Source of the DNA: Polaribacter aquimarinus
GTDB lineage: Bacteria > Bacteroidota > Bacteroidia > Flavobacteriales > Flavobacteriaceae
Direction of reading: 5' to 3'
Length of the DNA stretch: 64,000 nt
NCBI RefSeq assembly: GCF_003129485.1
Contig: NZ_QFFG01000002.1
Span: 372,001 to 436,000, forward strand
How positions within the stretch are numbered: the first letter of the stretch is position 1; every line of letters starts with the position of its first letter. Under the pieces are notes generated by a model. That model saw only the letters and a program-made list of their open reading frames with translations. It did not search any database and had not been told where the DNA came from. Made by a program: the position numbers and the translations under genes. This document shows positions 56,395-64,000 of the stretch, one piece after another.

Positions 56395-56859
56395 ATGAAA
56401 AGTACAGTTTTAAAATTTGGTTTTTATGGATTAATTGTAGGGTTTATAATTTTCTTTATCCATCTTTTTTTTGGAATTGATAATTTAGACTATTCTACTA
56501 ATGAATTATTAGGGTATTTATCTATATTTCTATCGCTTTCATTTATTTTCTTTGGGATAAAACATTACCGAGACAAAGAAAATGATGGATTTATATCGTT
56601 AGGGAAAGCAATACAAATAGGAGTTTTAATTGCGTTTTTAGTTGGTTTGGGTATTGCTTTTGCAGATTTTATCTATACCAAATTTATTGATCCCTCTTTT
56701 TTTGCAAATTATGAGCAACAATTAATAGAACAAGGAAAAGAAGATGAAATTGTAAAAATGACAAGTACAACAGCAGCATTATTTATGCTTATTTTAGTAA
56801 CCATAATTGGTTTTATCATTTCCTTAATTTCTGGAATTATCTTGCAACGTAAAAAATAA
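56395..56859 (+). CDS. DUF4199 family membrane protein
   Basis: A 154-residue protein with four membrane helices (about 7-27, 38-56, 75-95 and 127-147) and a basic end (LQRKK). The pattern SLGKAIQIGVLIAFLVGLGIAF matches DUF4199, a family of unknown function frequent in Bacteroidota. It starts a run of four to five small genes transcribed in the same direction. Confidence 0.8.
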   Translation: MKSTVLKFGFYGLIVGFIIFFIHLFFGIDNLDYSTNELLGYLSIFLSLSFIFFGIKHYRDKENDGFISLGKAIQIGVLIAFLVGLGIAFADFIYTKFIDPSFFANYEQQLIEQGKEDEIVKMTSTTAALFMLILVTIIGFIISLISGIILQRKK

Positions 56860-56863
56860 AATT

Positions 56864-57322
56864 ATGCAGTATAAAGCAAATTCACCCGAAGATTATATTT
56901 CACAAGTTCCAGAAGAGCGCAAAGAGACGTTGCATAGACTACGTAAAACAATTAAAGATAATTTGCCTAAAGGATTTGAAGAAGGTATGCAGTATAGCTT
57001 TATAAGTTATTTTGTTCCACATTCTGTTTATCCTGATGGCTACCATTGTAATCCAAAAGAGCCATTACCTTTTATGAGTTTTGCTTCACAAAAAAATTCT
57101 GTAAACTTTTACCATTCAGGTATTTATGCAAACAAAGAAATACACGACTGGTTTGTTGCAGAATACCCAAAATATTGTAAGCGAAAATTAGATATGGGAA
57201 AAAGTTGTGTCCGTTTTAAAAAACTAGAAGAAATCCCTTATGAATTGATTGCTGAATTGGTTCGTAAAATATCAGTTGACGAATGGATAAGCACTTATGA
57301 ATCTGCAATTAAAAACAAATAA
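56864..57322 (+). CDS. DUF1801 domain-containing protein
   Basis: A 152-residue soluble protein of the YdhG-like DUF1801 family: VPEERKETLHRLRKTIKDNL, GFEEGMQYSFISYFVP and MSFASQKNSVNFYHSGIY. The family has an SHS2/ferredoxin-like fold and unknown function. It sits 4 bases after the DUF4199 gene. Confidence 0.88.
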   Translation: MQYKANSPEDYISQVPEERKETLHRLRKTIKDNLPKGFEEGMQYSFISYFVPHSVYPDGYHCNPKEPLPFMSFASQKNSVNFYHSGIYANKEIHDWFVAEYPKYCKRKLDMGKSCVRFKKLEEIPYELIAELVRKISVDEWISTYESAIKNK

Positions 57323-57324
57323 CA

Positions 57325-57711
57325 ATGAAGAATAGAGTAACAGGAATTGGTGGTTTATTTTTTAAAAGTGATAACCCAAAAGCGTCTAAAGATTGGTATA
57401 AAAAACATTTAGGGTTTAATACAGATGATTGGGGTTGTACTTTTTGGTGGAAAGACAAAGAAGGAAATGATTGTTCTACACAATGGAGTCCTTTTACAAA
57501 AGACACCAATCATTTTGAGCCATCAAAAAAAGATTTTATGTTCAATTATAGAGTTGAAAATCTAACTGAATTACTGGCAGAACTCAAAAAAGAAGGCGTT
57601 ACTATTCTTGGTGAAATACAAGAGTTTGAATATGGGAAATTTGGCTGGATTTTAGATAACGAAGGCAACAAAATAGAACTTTGGGAACCTGTAGATCAGG
57701 CATTTAAATAA
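57325..57711 (+). CDS. VOC family protein (glyoxalase-like)
   Basis: A 128-residue protein of the vicinal-oxygen-chelate fold: FFKSDNPKASKDWYKKHLGF and FGWILDNEGNKIELWEPVD with a metal-binding Glu near the end. Such proteins act as dioxygenases, isomerases or antibiotic-binding proteins. Substrate unknown. It follows DUF1801 by 2 bases; DUF1801 and VOC genes are often neighbours. Confidence 0.9.
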   Translation: MKNRVTGIGGLFFKSDNPKASKDWYKKHLGFNTDDWGCTFWWKDKEGNDCSTQWSPFTKDTNHFEPSKKDFMFNYRVENLTELLAELKKEGVTILGEIQEFEYGKFGWILDNEGNKIELWEPVDQAFK

Positions 57712-57750
57712 ATTAAAAATACAGTATATTTAATTAATAATCAAATAGTT

Positions 57751-58110
57751 ATGTTATATAAAAAGAGTTTGTTATACAAAAGAGAAACTCCTGAAAACTT
57801 TAATTCTAAAGGAGTAAACACTAAAGACAGTATTTCTAAAATTAAAGATGCTGCTAAAGATATTTTAGAAAGTTCTAAAGAAAAACTCAATGATGCTTTT
57901 AGTGACGAAAATATAGACAAAGTAAAACAAAAAGCAAATGAATTCTCTGAGGACGCAAAAGAAGCTTTTGATGTAATTTCAGAAAAAGGATCAGAGTTTG
58001 CTAGTGAGGCTGCAGAACATATAGCCGATTTTGCAGAAGACGCAAAAGAAGATATTAAACAAGCTTCTAAAAAAGTACAAAATTTTTTTAAAAACTTTAC
58101 TAAGAAATAA
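57751..58110 (+). CDS. Amphipathic coiled-coil protein (YtxH/apolipoprotein-like)
   Basis: A 119-residue protein made almost only of charged amphipathic helices: ISKIKDAAKDILESSKEKLN, EFSEDAKEAFDVISEKGSEF and AEDAKEDIKQASKKVQNFFK. There is no true membrane helix. The composition is like YtxH/LEA-type stress proteins. Its stop overlaps the start of the DoxX gene by one base. Function unknown. Confidence 0.65.
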   Translation: MLYKKSLLYKRETPENFNSKGVNTKDSISKIKDAAKDILESSKEKLNDAFSDENIDKVKQKANEFSEDAKEAFDVISEKGSEFASEAAEHIADFAEDAKEDIKQASKKVQNFFKNFTKK

Positions 58111-58514
58111 TGCTAATGAAATTTTTATCTGACCACCCAACAGAAGTTTTAATCTTACTTTTTTTAATTGTTACTTTTTTACAATCTGGAATAGATAAAT
58201 TAACAGATTGGAAAGGAAATATAGATTTTATCAAAGATCACTTTAAAAACTCTCCTTTTAAAAATAGTGTTCCTTTGCTATTGGCTATTATTTTAGTAAT
58301 AGAAGTTGTTGCTAGCTTATTAATGGTTTTTGGAGTTTACCAATTATATACTTCAGGAACAAAAGAAATTGCTTTATTGGGTGTAGAGCTTTCTGCCATC
58401 ACTTTAATTTTCTTATTGATTGGACAACGTTTGGCAAAAGATTATGCAGGAGCGATGTCGTTAGCTGTCTATTTTATCATTACGCTTTGGGGTGTGTTTT
58501 TGTTAAATAGTTAA
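58110..58514 (+). CDS. DoxX family membrane protein
   Basis: A 134-residue protein with four membrane helices (about residues 10-28, 50-75, 85-105 and 113-133) and the DoxX-like start EVLILLFLIVTFLQSGIDKL. DoxX proteins are linked to quinone or sulfur redox reactions, but most are uncharacterised. The next structure is a bidirectional terminator. Confidence 0.85.
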   Translation: MLMKFLSDHPTEVLILLFLIVTFLQSGIDKLTDWKGNIDFIKDHFKNSPFKNSVPLLLAIILVIEVVASLLMVFGVYQLYTSGTKEIALLGVELSAITLIFLLIGQRLAKDYAGAMSLAVYFIITLWGVFLLNS

Positions 58515-58554
58515 AACTTATTACATAAAACACAAACAATAAGAAACTCTTATA

Positions 58555-58594
58555 ATAAAACCTCTTAAAATAGCCGTTTTAAGAGGTTTTATTG
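58555..58594. terminator. Bidirectional terminator after the DoxX gene
   Basis: AATAAAACCTCTTAAAA (58555-58571) pairs perfectly with TTTTAAGAGGTTTTATT (58578-58594) around a 6-base loop. The next gene on the other strand ends at 58659. Confidence 0.88.
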
Positions 58595-58658
58595 TTTTTG
58601 GCGACAACTTGTTTGTTTTCTACAATAAAAACCGAAACACGTTGTTTAAAATCGTTTT

Positions 58659-59516
58659 TTAGTACTTTTTTAGTACGTAAATCAAAGAAGAATACTCAGA
58701 ACTACTTCTGGCTTTAAGATTTGATATAAATCCTCGGTAAAAAGCTCTTACCGGATTCATTTTACCTGTTTTATATTTTTCACTCAACAAAGAAACATAA
58801 TACGCATCAAATTTCATTGGGAGTGTTTTTTCTACGATCATATTTTCTTCAGAGAAAATTTTATGAATAGAACATTGAGAGAAATGCCAAAGATGTCTTG
58901 GAACATCAAAAGCAGCCCAAAACTCTTTGTAATATTTAGCATCGTAACTTTTATAATTTGGAACAGCAATAACTAACCTTCCGTTTTCTGATAGTAATTC
59001 TTTTAGTTTGGTAATGTAATCTGATAACATTTCTACATGTTCTAAAACGTGCCAAAGTGTTATGACGTCAAATTTCTGATTTGTGATTTTTAATAAATCA
59101 TCTTTTAAAATAATTCCTTTTTCTTTCGCAATGTTTTGTGCATTAGAATTTGGTTCAACTCCTAAAACATTCCAATTATTACTTACACATATTTTTAAAA
59201 AATCTCCTGTACCTGCTCCAACATCTAAAATATTTTTTGCTTCCGTTTTAAAAGAATTGATTAAAGATAATTTTCTTTTTAAAGTGATGTTTTTTACAGA
59301 TTGATAAACTTTATCTAGAATCGATTTTTTACTATCTGTATGAGAAATATAATCTTCACTTTGATAATAATTTTCCAAATCAACAGGAACTGGAGACGTT
59401 ACCATCATATCGTATTCTGGATTAAACATTACCTCATAAGTTTCTCTGGACACTGTATAGTCTTTACAGTTTATAAAAGGTACAAGCCTTTTATGAAGTT
59501 CTCTTTTTTTCCCCAT
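58659..59516 (-). CDS. Class I SAM-dependent methyltransferase
   Basis: A 285-residue methyltransferase. Motif I is ILDVGAGTGDFLKI and motif post-I is VLGVEPNSN. The C-terminus contains AFYRGFISNLKAR. It resembles enzymes that methylate quinones or polysaccharide-linked substrates. The ATG at 59516 was chosen; a longer frame starting at 59570 (MCENCKC) would overlap the parS-like site at 59537-59552 and is unlikely. It lies next to mnmG. Confidence 0.9.
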   Translation of the reverse strand: MGKKRELHKRLVPFINCKDYTVSRETYEVMFNPEYDMMVTSPVPVDLENYYQSEDYISHTDSKKSILDKVYQSVKNITLKRKLSLINSFKTEAKNILDVGAGTGDFLKICVSNNWNVLGVEPNSNAQNIAKEKGIILKDDLLKITNQKFDVITLWHVLEHVEMLSDYITKLKELLSENGRLVIAVPNYKSYDAKYYKEFWAAFDVPRHLWHFSQCSIHKIFSEENMIVEKTLPMKFDAYYVSLLSEKYKTGKMNPVRAFYRGFISNLKARSSSEYSSLIYVLKKY

Positions 59517-59536
59517 AATTTTTCTTTTTTCTAAAA

Positions 59537-59552
59537 TGTTCCACGAGGAACA
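59537..59552. promoter_or_regulatory. parS-like site, left of mnmG
   Basis: TGTTCCACGAGGAACA differs from the canonical parS TGTTTCACGTGAAACA at three positions. It lies between the methyltransferase ATG and the mnmG stop. The other candidate on the far side of mnmG is a closer match. Confidence 0.5.
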
Positions 59553-59573
59553 TTTGCAATTTTCACACAATTT

Positions 59574-61451
59574 TTATCTTCCCATATAAACCAAAAGAAC
59601 AGAAATATCACTGGGGGAAACACCACTTATTCTACTGGCTTGTGATATAGATGTTGGTTGAATTTTACTCAACTTTTCTCTTGCTTCAAATGAAAGCGAC
59701 TTTACTTTTTGATAATTAAACTGAGAAGGAATTGAAACGTTTTCTAATCTGTTCAATTTATCGGCATTATTTTTTTCTTTTGCAATGTAACCAGAATATT
59801 TTAAATGAATTTCTGCCTGTTCAATAATTTCTTGGTCAATATTGTTTTCTTCAATAAAAATAGATAATTTTTCTACATCAGAAAAATCAGAAAAATCCAA
59901 TTGTGGTCTTGATGCAATTTTAAAAAGCTTCATAGATTGACTCACTACAGCTAAATTTTTAGCTTCTAAAATCGGATTTATTTCTTCTTGTTTTACGCTA
60001 GTTTTTTCTAAGAACTGAATTAATAAATCTGTTTTTTGTTGCTTTTCTAAAACACGATCCATTCTTTCTTGAGACGCCAAACCTAATTCAAAAGACCTTG
60101 GAGTTAATCTCAAATCCGCATTGTCTTGTCTTAATAATGTTCTGTATTCTGCTCTTGACGTAAACATTCGATACGGCTCTTCTGTACCTTTTGTAATTAG
60201 ATCATCAATTAAAACACCTATATAGGCTTCATTTCTTTTTAAAATAAAAGCATCTTTTTCCTGTACTTTTAGTGCCGCATTTACACCAGCCATTAAACCT
60301 TGAGCCGCAGCTTCTTCATAACCTGTAGTTCCGTTAATTTGACCTGCAAAAAACAAATTCTGAATCAACTTGGTTTCTAAAGAATGTGTCAATTGTGTTG
60401 GCGGAAAATAATCGTATTCAATAGCATAACCGTATCTGAAAAACTTTACATTTTCAAAACCCGCTATAGAACGAATTGCTTTGTCTTGAATGTCTTCTGG
60501 CAAAGATGTAGAAAATCCGTTTACATACATTTCACAGGTTGTCCAGCCTTCTGGCTCAACAAAAATTTGATGCCTATCTTTTGTTGCAAAACGATTTACT
60601 TTATCTTCTACAGAAGGACAATATCTGGGTCCAGTTGATTTAATTCTACCATTAAACATTGGAGATCTTTCAAAACCTTCTCTTAATAAATCGTGCACTT
60701 CTGGGTTGGTATATGTTAACCAACAAGAACGTTGTTTTGTTAGATTTTTTGTAATTGGTAAATATGAAAACTTCTCGGTATTTTCATCTCCTGGTTGTTC
60801 CGTCATTTTAGAATAATCTAAAGAACGACCGTCTACTCTTGGAGGTGTTCCTGTTTTCATTCTTCCGGCTTCAAAACCTTTCGCAACTAAATCCTCAGTA
60901 ATTCCTCTTGATGCTCCTTCACCTGCTCTACCTCCACCAAAAGATTTATCACCTATATGAATCAAACCATTTAAAAATGTTCCAGCAGTTATCACAACCG
61001 TTTTAGATTTTATCTCTAAGCCTAAAGCTGTTTTTACTCCAATAATTTTATCACCATCAAACAACAACCCATTCACAGAATCTTGATAAAAATCTAAGTT
61101 ATCAGTTTGCTCTAACATGGTTCTCCAACATTCCGCAAATTGCATTCTATCTGACTGTGCTCTTGGACTCCACATTGCAGGACCTTTAGATTTATTCAGC
61201 ATCTTAAACTGAATTGCTGTTTTGTCGGTTACAATTGCACTGTATCCTCCTAAAGCATCTATTTCTCTTACAATTTGTCCTTTTGCGATTCCGCCCATTG
61301 CTGGATTACAACTCATTTGTGCAATGTTTTGCAAATTCATTGTAATTAACAAGGTATGTGCACCCATATTTGCAGCAGCAGCAGCAGCTTCACTTCCTGC
61401 GTGACCACCACCTACTACAATTACATCGTATGTTGTTGAAAATAAACTCAT
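59574..61451 (-). CDS. mnmG: tRNA uridine 5-carboxymethylaminomethyl modification enzyme MnmG (GidA)
   Basis: MnmG with MnmE modifies U34 of certain tRNAs. The 625-residue protein has the FAD-binding start VIVVGGGHAGSEAAAAAANMG, the Cys/FAD segment SCNPAMGGIAKG, TKDRHQIFVEPEGW and the C-terminal ASRISGVSPSDISVLLVYMG. It is full-length. In many bacteria gidA lies near the replication origin; here it is flanked by parS-like sites at 59537 and 61460. Confidence 0.96.
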   Translation of the reverse strand: MSLFSTTYDVIVVGGGHAGSEAAAAAANMGAHTLLITMNLQNIAQMSCNPAMGGIAKGQIVREIDALGGYSAIVTDKTAIQFKMLNKSKGPAMWSPRAQSDRMQFAECWRTMLEQTDNLDFYQDSVNGLLFDGDKIIGVKTALGLEIKSKTVVITAGTFLNGLIHIGDKSFGGGRAGEGASRGITEDLVAKGFEAGRMKTGTPPRVDGRSLDYSKMTEQPGDENTEKFSYLPITKNLTKQRSCWLTYTNPEVHDLLREGFERSPMFNGRIKSTGPRYCPSVEDKVNRFATKDRHQIFVEPEGWTTCEMYVNGFSTSLPEDIQDKAIRSIAGFENVKFFRYGYAIEYDYFPPTQLTHSLETKLIQNLFFAGQINGTTGYEEAAAQGLMAGVNAALKVQEKDAFILKRNEAYIGVLIDDLITKGTEEPYRMFTSRAEYRTLLRQDNADLRLTPRSFELGLASQERMDRVLEKQQKTDLLIQFLEKTSVKQEEINPILEAKNLAVVSQSMKLFKIASRPQLDFSDFSDVEKLSIFIEENNIDQEIIEQAEIHLKYSGYIAKEKNNADKLNRLENVSIPSQFNYQKVKSLSFEAREKLSKIQPTSISQASRISGVSPSDISVLLVYMGR

Positions 61452-61459
61452 TATCTTAT

Positions 61460-61475
61460 AGTTCCACGTGAAACT
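61460..61475. promoter_or_regulatory. parS-like site, right of mnmG
   Basis: AGTTCCACGTGAAACT contains GTTCCACGTGAAAC, a full match to the core of the B. subtilis-type parS consensus TGTTnCACGTGAAACA, differing only in the outermost base on each side. It lies 9 bases before the mnmG ATG, in the gap to ybeY. Confidence 0.65.
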
Positions 61476-61493
61476 TTGGTTTTATTTATCTGA

Positions 61494-61910
61494 TTACCAA
61501 TTACTTAAAACTAATATCGCCTTGTCTTCAGCTGTTCTCATTTGCTGCTTTTCATCATCCGTTTTATCTTTATATCCCATATAATGCAAAACTCCGTGAA
61601 TCATTACACGATGTAATTCCTCATCAAAACTGACTTTAAAGTCTTTTGCATTTTCCACTACTCTTTCTACAGAAATAAAAATATCGCCACTAACTTGTTT
61701 ACCCAAAGTATTATCAAAACTGATAATATCTGTTAAAGTATCATGATTTAAAAACTGTACATTTAATTTATGAAGGTAAGCATCATCACAAAAGATATAA
61801 TTGATTTCACCAATAGAAAACTCTTGATCTGACACTACATTTTCAATCCATTTTTCTAAAAGATTTTCATCTTTTAATTCAAATGAAGTTTCATAATTAA
61901 AAGTAATCAT
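61494..61910 (-). CDS. ybeY: Endoribonuclease YbeY
   Basis: YbeY matures 16S rRNA and helps ribosome quality control. The 138-residue protein has the start of the motif HGVLHYMGYKDKTDDEK. The usual third His of HGxLHxxGYDH is replaced by Asp in GYKD. I believe the GYKDK variant is common in Bacteroidota, so function is probably kept. It lies between mnmG and the DUF4175 gene in one direction, 2 bases after the latter. Confidence 0.9.
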   Translation of the reverse strand: MITFNYETSFELKDENLLEKWIENVVSDQEFSIGEINYIFCDDAYLHKLNVQFLNHDTLTDIISFDNTLGKQVSGDIFISVERVVENAKDFKVSFDEELHRVMIHGVLHYMGYKDKTDDEKQQMRTAEDKAILVLSNW

Positions 61911-61912
61911 AC

Positions 61913-64000
61913 CTACTCTTTCTTTTTGTCAGAAAAATATGCTCTGACTTTCTTTTTATAATTTTGCTGCAAAGGTAAGGATTGTCTGTTTAATATCTCG
62001 GTTTGATTATAATACTGTTTTTTAAACTGTAGCGCTTTTATATTTCTCTTTTGAAACTCTTTTAAATTAGCATTTGATTTGCGCTTTTTGTCTTTACCTT
62101 GTTCTAAAGCTGCTTTGTCTAACTTTAATAATTCGTAATTTAAGTTTTGCATTTTTTGGAGTGTTCCAGCATTGAATCCTTTTTCTAAGATTTCATTTTC
62201 TAGGTCTTCCATTTTTTTTAAAGCTTTTCTTGCTTCAGTATTCACACCATTTCCTCCTTCTTCAGATTTTCTAATCTGATTTTGTAACTCTTGTCTTAAT
62301 AAACTTTGCTGCTTATAAATTTCATAAATCTCACCGTCTAAATCATCATTAGAACCACCTTCTCCTTTTCCATTTTTCTTGCCATTTTCTCCAGGTTTAC
62401 CTCCTTTTCCTTGCTTTCCTTTATCACCCTTTTTTCCGTTCTCACCTTTTTTACCCTCCTTACCTTGTTTGTCTGGTTTGTTTCCTTCCTTTCCTTTGCC
62501 TTTCTTCATTCCATTTTTCATCTTCTTTGATAAACCTTCTTGTTTTTTTATCAAATCAGGTAAACTAAAACCACTTCCCTTGCCTTTTTTTCCTTTGCCC
62601 ATTTTCATAGACATAGAATTTTTCATACTATTTAAAATATTACTTAAATAGTCTGATAAATTATTTACAGCAGTCATTACATAACGTTGGTTAGAAACTC
62701 CGTTTGTGAATCTATTCTCAGAAAAATTTTCTAAAGATTGATCTAAATTGTAATGTGTTGTGGATAAATCGTCTTTAATTTTTGCAGAAATTTTTGGCAA
62801 ACGCATGGACAAAACATACAAGCTATCATCTATGTGTTCGAAGTAGGTTTTTAATTGATTTTGTCTTTTTAAATCTTTACCAAAATCTGGATGAGAAGTT
62901 GAAGTTTCGCTAAATTTGTTCATTAGATTTTCTTGCTGAAAAGAAAATATGACCAGATTTTCTAAAATTTTGCGCAAGTCCTCCATATTTTCTTCCATAG
63001 ACTCCCCTTCCATTTCTAGCATTTGTTGTTGCATTTTGGAGCTCATTTCTTTCATCTTTTTTGATGAGTTCTTCTGATTCTTTTTTGCATCTGATGATTT
63101 ATTTTCTTTTAGGTTTTTTTCTGATTTGTTCAACTCTTCATCTACTTCCTCTTTTTCATCATCAACATCTGGAAGCTCCATAGGTTCTTTTAACTTCTCA
63201 TTATCTTTATTGAGTTCTTTGAGTTCTTCTTTAATCTCATTAAATTCTTTTGTGATTTCTTTTTGAGCCTCTAAAGTATTCTCTTTTTTATTAGCTAAAT
63301 CTTCTTGCTTTTTAGATAGTTTTTCAATTTTGTTGGCAATTTGCATTGTTTTTTGTTCAACATAAAAACGTTTTGTCAATTCTAAAATACGCTCTAAACT
63401 ACGTTCTTGTTGTTTGCTTTGTTGTGCTAATTCTTTTGACTTTTTTAACAAATCATCTTTATTCAGTTTCTCAGCCATTTTCTGAATTTCATCCAATAGC
63501 TTTTGCTGTCTTTGTAATTTTTTAAGTTCTTGAATTCTCTTTTTTAATTCCTCTTTTTTATCCTGAAGATTTTCACTTTCCTCTTTCTTTTCATCTAAAT
63601 TTTCTTGCAACTTATCTGTTTGACGTTGCATCATTTGGTTGTATTGATTCTGACGTTCTATAAATTTCTGAATCTTCTTTTTATCATTCCAATTAATTTT
63701 TTTCTTACCCTGTAAATCTTTCTGAACCTTTTCTAACTCTTTTTGCTGCTTTTGTTGTTTGGTAATAGAGTTCTCTATATTGTTTAGTGTGTTTTTCTGT
63801 TCTTGTAACAATTCTTCTTCTACCTCTTCATCGGTTTTTTGACGATAATTAAAAACTTTACTCTTCGCTTTTTTGCTACCGTTTACAGCATCATTATCAG
63901 AAACCTCAAAAAACATTTCGTAATTAACACCATTTTCTAAATTCAATCCCTCTGGAAATTGATAAAAAAAGTTTTGAATATTTTCTTTAGTGACTGGTAA
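61913..64000 (-). CDS. DUF4175 family protein (partial)
   Basis: The visible 695 codons extend past the right edge; the frame stays open through the window end, so an internal TTG (63946) is not a true start. The sequence has a short beta-rich segment (NYEMFFEVSDNDAVNGSKKA), then long coiled coils rich in Lys, Glu and Gln (about 60-400), a Gly/Lys-rich, collagen-like stretch (about residues 475-535, GKQGKGGKPGENGKKNGKGE) and a helical C-terminus. The family is large, Bacteroidota-specific and membrane-anchored at its missing N-terminus. Function unknown. Confidence 0.82.
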   Translation of the reverse strand, partial: LPVTKENIQNFFYQFPEGLNLENGVNYEMFFEVSDNDAVNGSKKAKSKVFNYRQKTDEEVEEELLQEQKNTLNNIENSITKQQKQQKELEKVQKDLQGKKKINWNDKKKIQKFIERQNQYNQMMQRQTDKLQENLDEKKEESENLQDKKEELKKRIQELKKLQRQQKLLDEIQKMAEKLNKDDLLKKSKELAQQSKQQERSLERILELTKRFYVEQKTMQIANKIEKLSKKQEDLANKKENTLEAQKEITKEFNEIKEELKELNKDNEKLKEPMELPDVDDEKEEVDEELNKSEKNLKENKSSDAKKNQKNSSKKMKEMSSKMQQQMLEMEGESMEENMEDLRKILENLVIFSFQQENLMNKFSETSTSHPDFGKDLKRQNQLKTYFEHIDDSLYVLSMRLPKISAKIKDDLSTTHYNLDQSLENFSENRFTNGVSNQRYVMTAVNNLSDYLSNILNSMKNSMSMKMGKGKKGKGSGFSLPDLIKKQEGLSKKMKNGMKKGKGKEGNKPDKQGKEGKKGENGKKGDKGKQGKGGKPGENGKKNGKGEGGSNDDLDGEIYEIYKQQSLLRQELQNQIRKSEEGGNGVNTEARKALKKMEDLENEILEKGFNAGTLQKMQNLNYELLKLDKAALEQGKDKKRKSNANLKEFQKRNIKALQFKKQYYNQTEILNRQSLPLQQNYKKKVRAYFSDKKKE

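Noticed and set aside
59517..59570. Longer start of the methyltransferase (MCENCKC...)
   Set aside because: It would place the parS-like site inside the coding region and adds 18 residues not typical of the family; the ATG at 59516 is better.
62379..62651. Plus-strand 90-residue Pro/Phe-rich frame
   Set aside because: It is the antisense of the Gly/Lys-rich tract of the DUF4175 gene; its composition follows from that codon bias and it has no start context.

Overview
The window looks like one chromosomal stretch of a low-GC member of the Bacteroidota, most likely a marine Flavobacteriaceae close to Polaribacter or Tenacibaculum. Several signs point there. Many promoters carry the Bacteroidota -7 box TAnnTTTG. 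A type IX secretion/gliding lipoprotein (SprE/PorW), a TonB-dependent receptor with a carboxypeptidase-like N-terminal domain, DUF5687, DUF4286, DUF4199 and DUF4175 proteins are present. AtpB has a long extracytoplasmic N-terminus. Genus assignment is inference. No rRNA, tRNA, CRISPR array, prophage or intact insertion sequence was seen.

Layout. 1-5.7 kb (minus strand) holds the F0 part of ATP synthase (atpB-E-F-H, atpH cut by the left edge) behind an AtpZ-like protein, a small membrane protein, a bactofilin and SprE. 5.8-9.1 kb is an ABC exporter (ATPase plus DUF5687 permease) with a HAAS-like membrane protein and a PadR regulator. 9.2-18.7 kb is mixed housekeeping: thioredoxin, a prolyl oligopeptidase gene broken at an A8 run, a Cys-rich small protein, another ABC ATPase, a Crp/Fnr regulator, a BrnQ transporter, an alpha/beta hydrolase, a sugar isomerase-like protein and ThiL. 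18.9-23.3 kb holds four consecutive lipoproteins: an LVIVD propeller, a seven-repeat propeller, an MbnP-like protein and a diheme MauG/CcpA-family peroxidase. 23.4-32.1 kb is the SUF iron-sulfur pathway (A-type carrier, sufB, sufC, sufD, sufS), interrupted before sufS by about 3.4 kb with a serine hydrolase and an unrecognised three-gene operon.

32.2-36.7 kb is an SGNH-hydrolase lipoprotein and TonB-dependent receptor pair. 36.9-43.7 kb carries ribF, serS, a TPR protein, a DUF4286 protein, rsmA and mgtE. 43.9-46.6 kb is a two-component system preceded by a possible 37-residue acidic peptide gene. 46.6-53.5 kb carries a SpoU methyltransferase, mutS, tatA, a GH53 galactanase, an O-methyltransferase and an ECF sigma factor with a zinc-type anti-sigma candidate. 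53.6-58.5 kb is panB and a run of small accessory genes. 58.7-64 kb is a methyltransferase, mnmG between two parS-like sites, ybeY and a large DUF4175 protein cut by the right edge. mnmG with parS-like sites suggests this end may be near the replication origin; that is inference.

Most of the window is ordinary flavobacterial core genome. The most unusual items are the four-lipoprotein MbnP/diheme enzyme cassette, the parS-like sites flanking mnmG, four genes with exactly four bases between the -7 box and the ATG (predicted leaderless mRNAs), the A8 frameshift, the strong hairpin between atpE and atpF, and the peptide gene upstream of the histidine kinase. No wholly new system can be proven from sequence alone.
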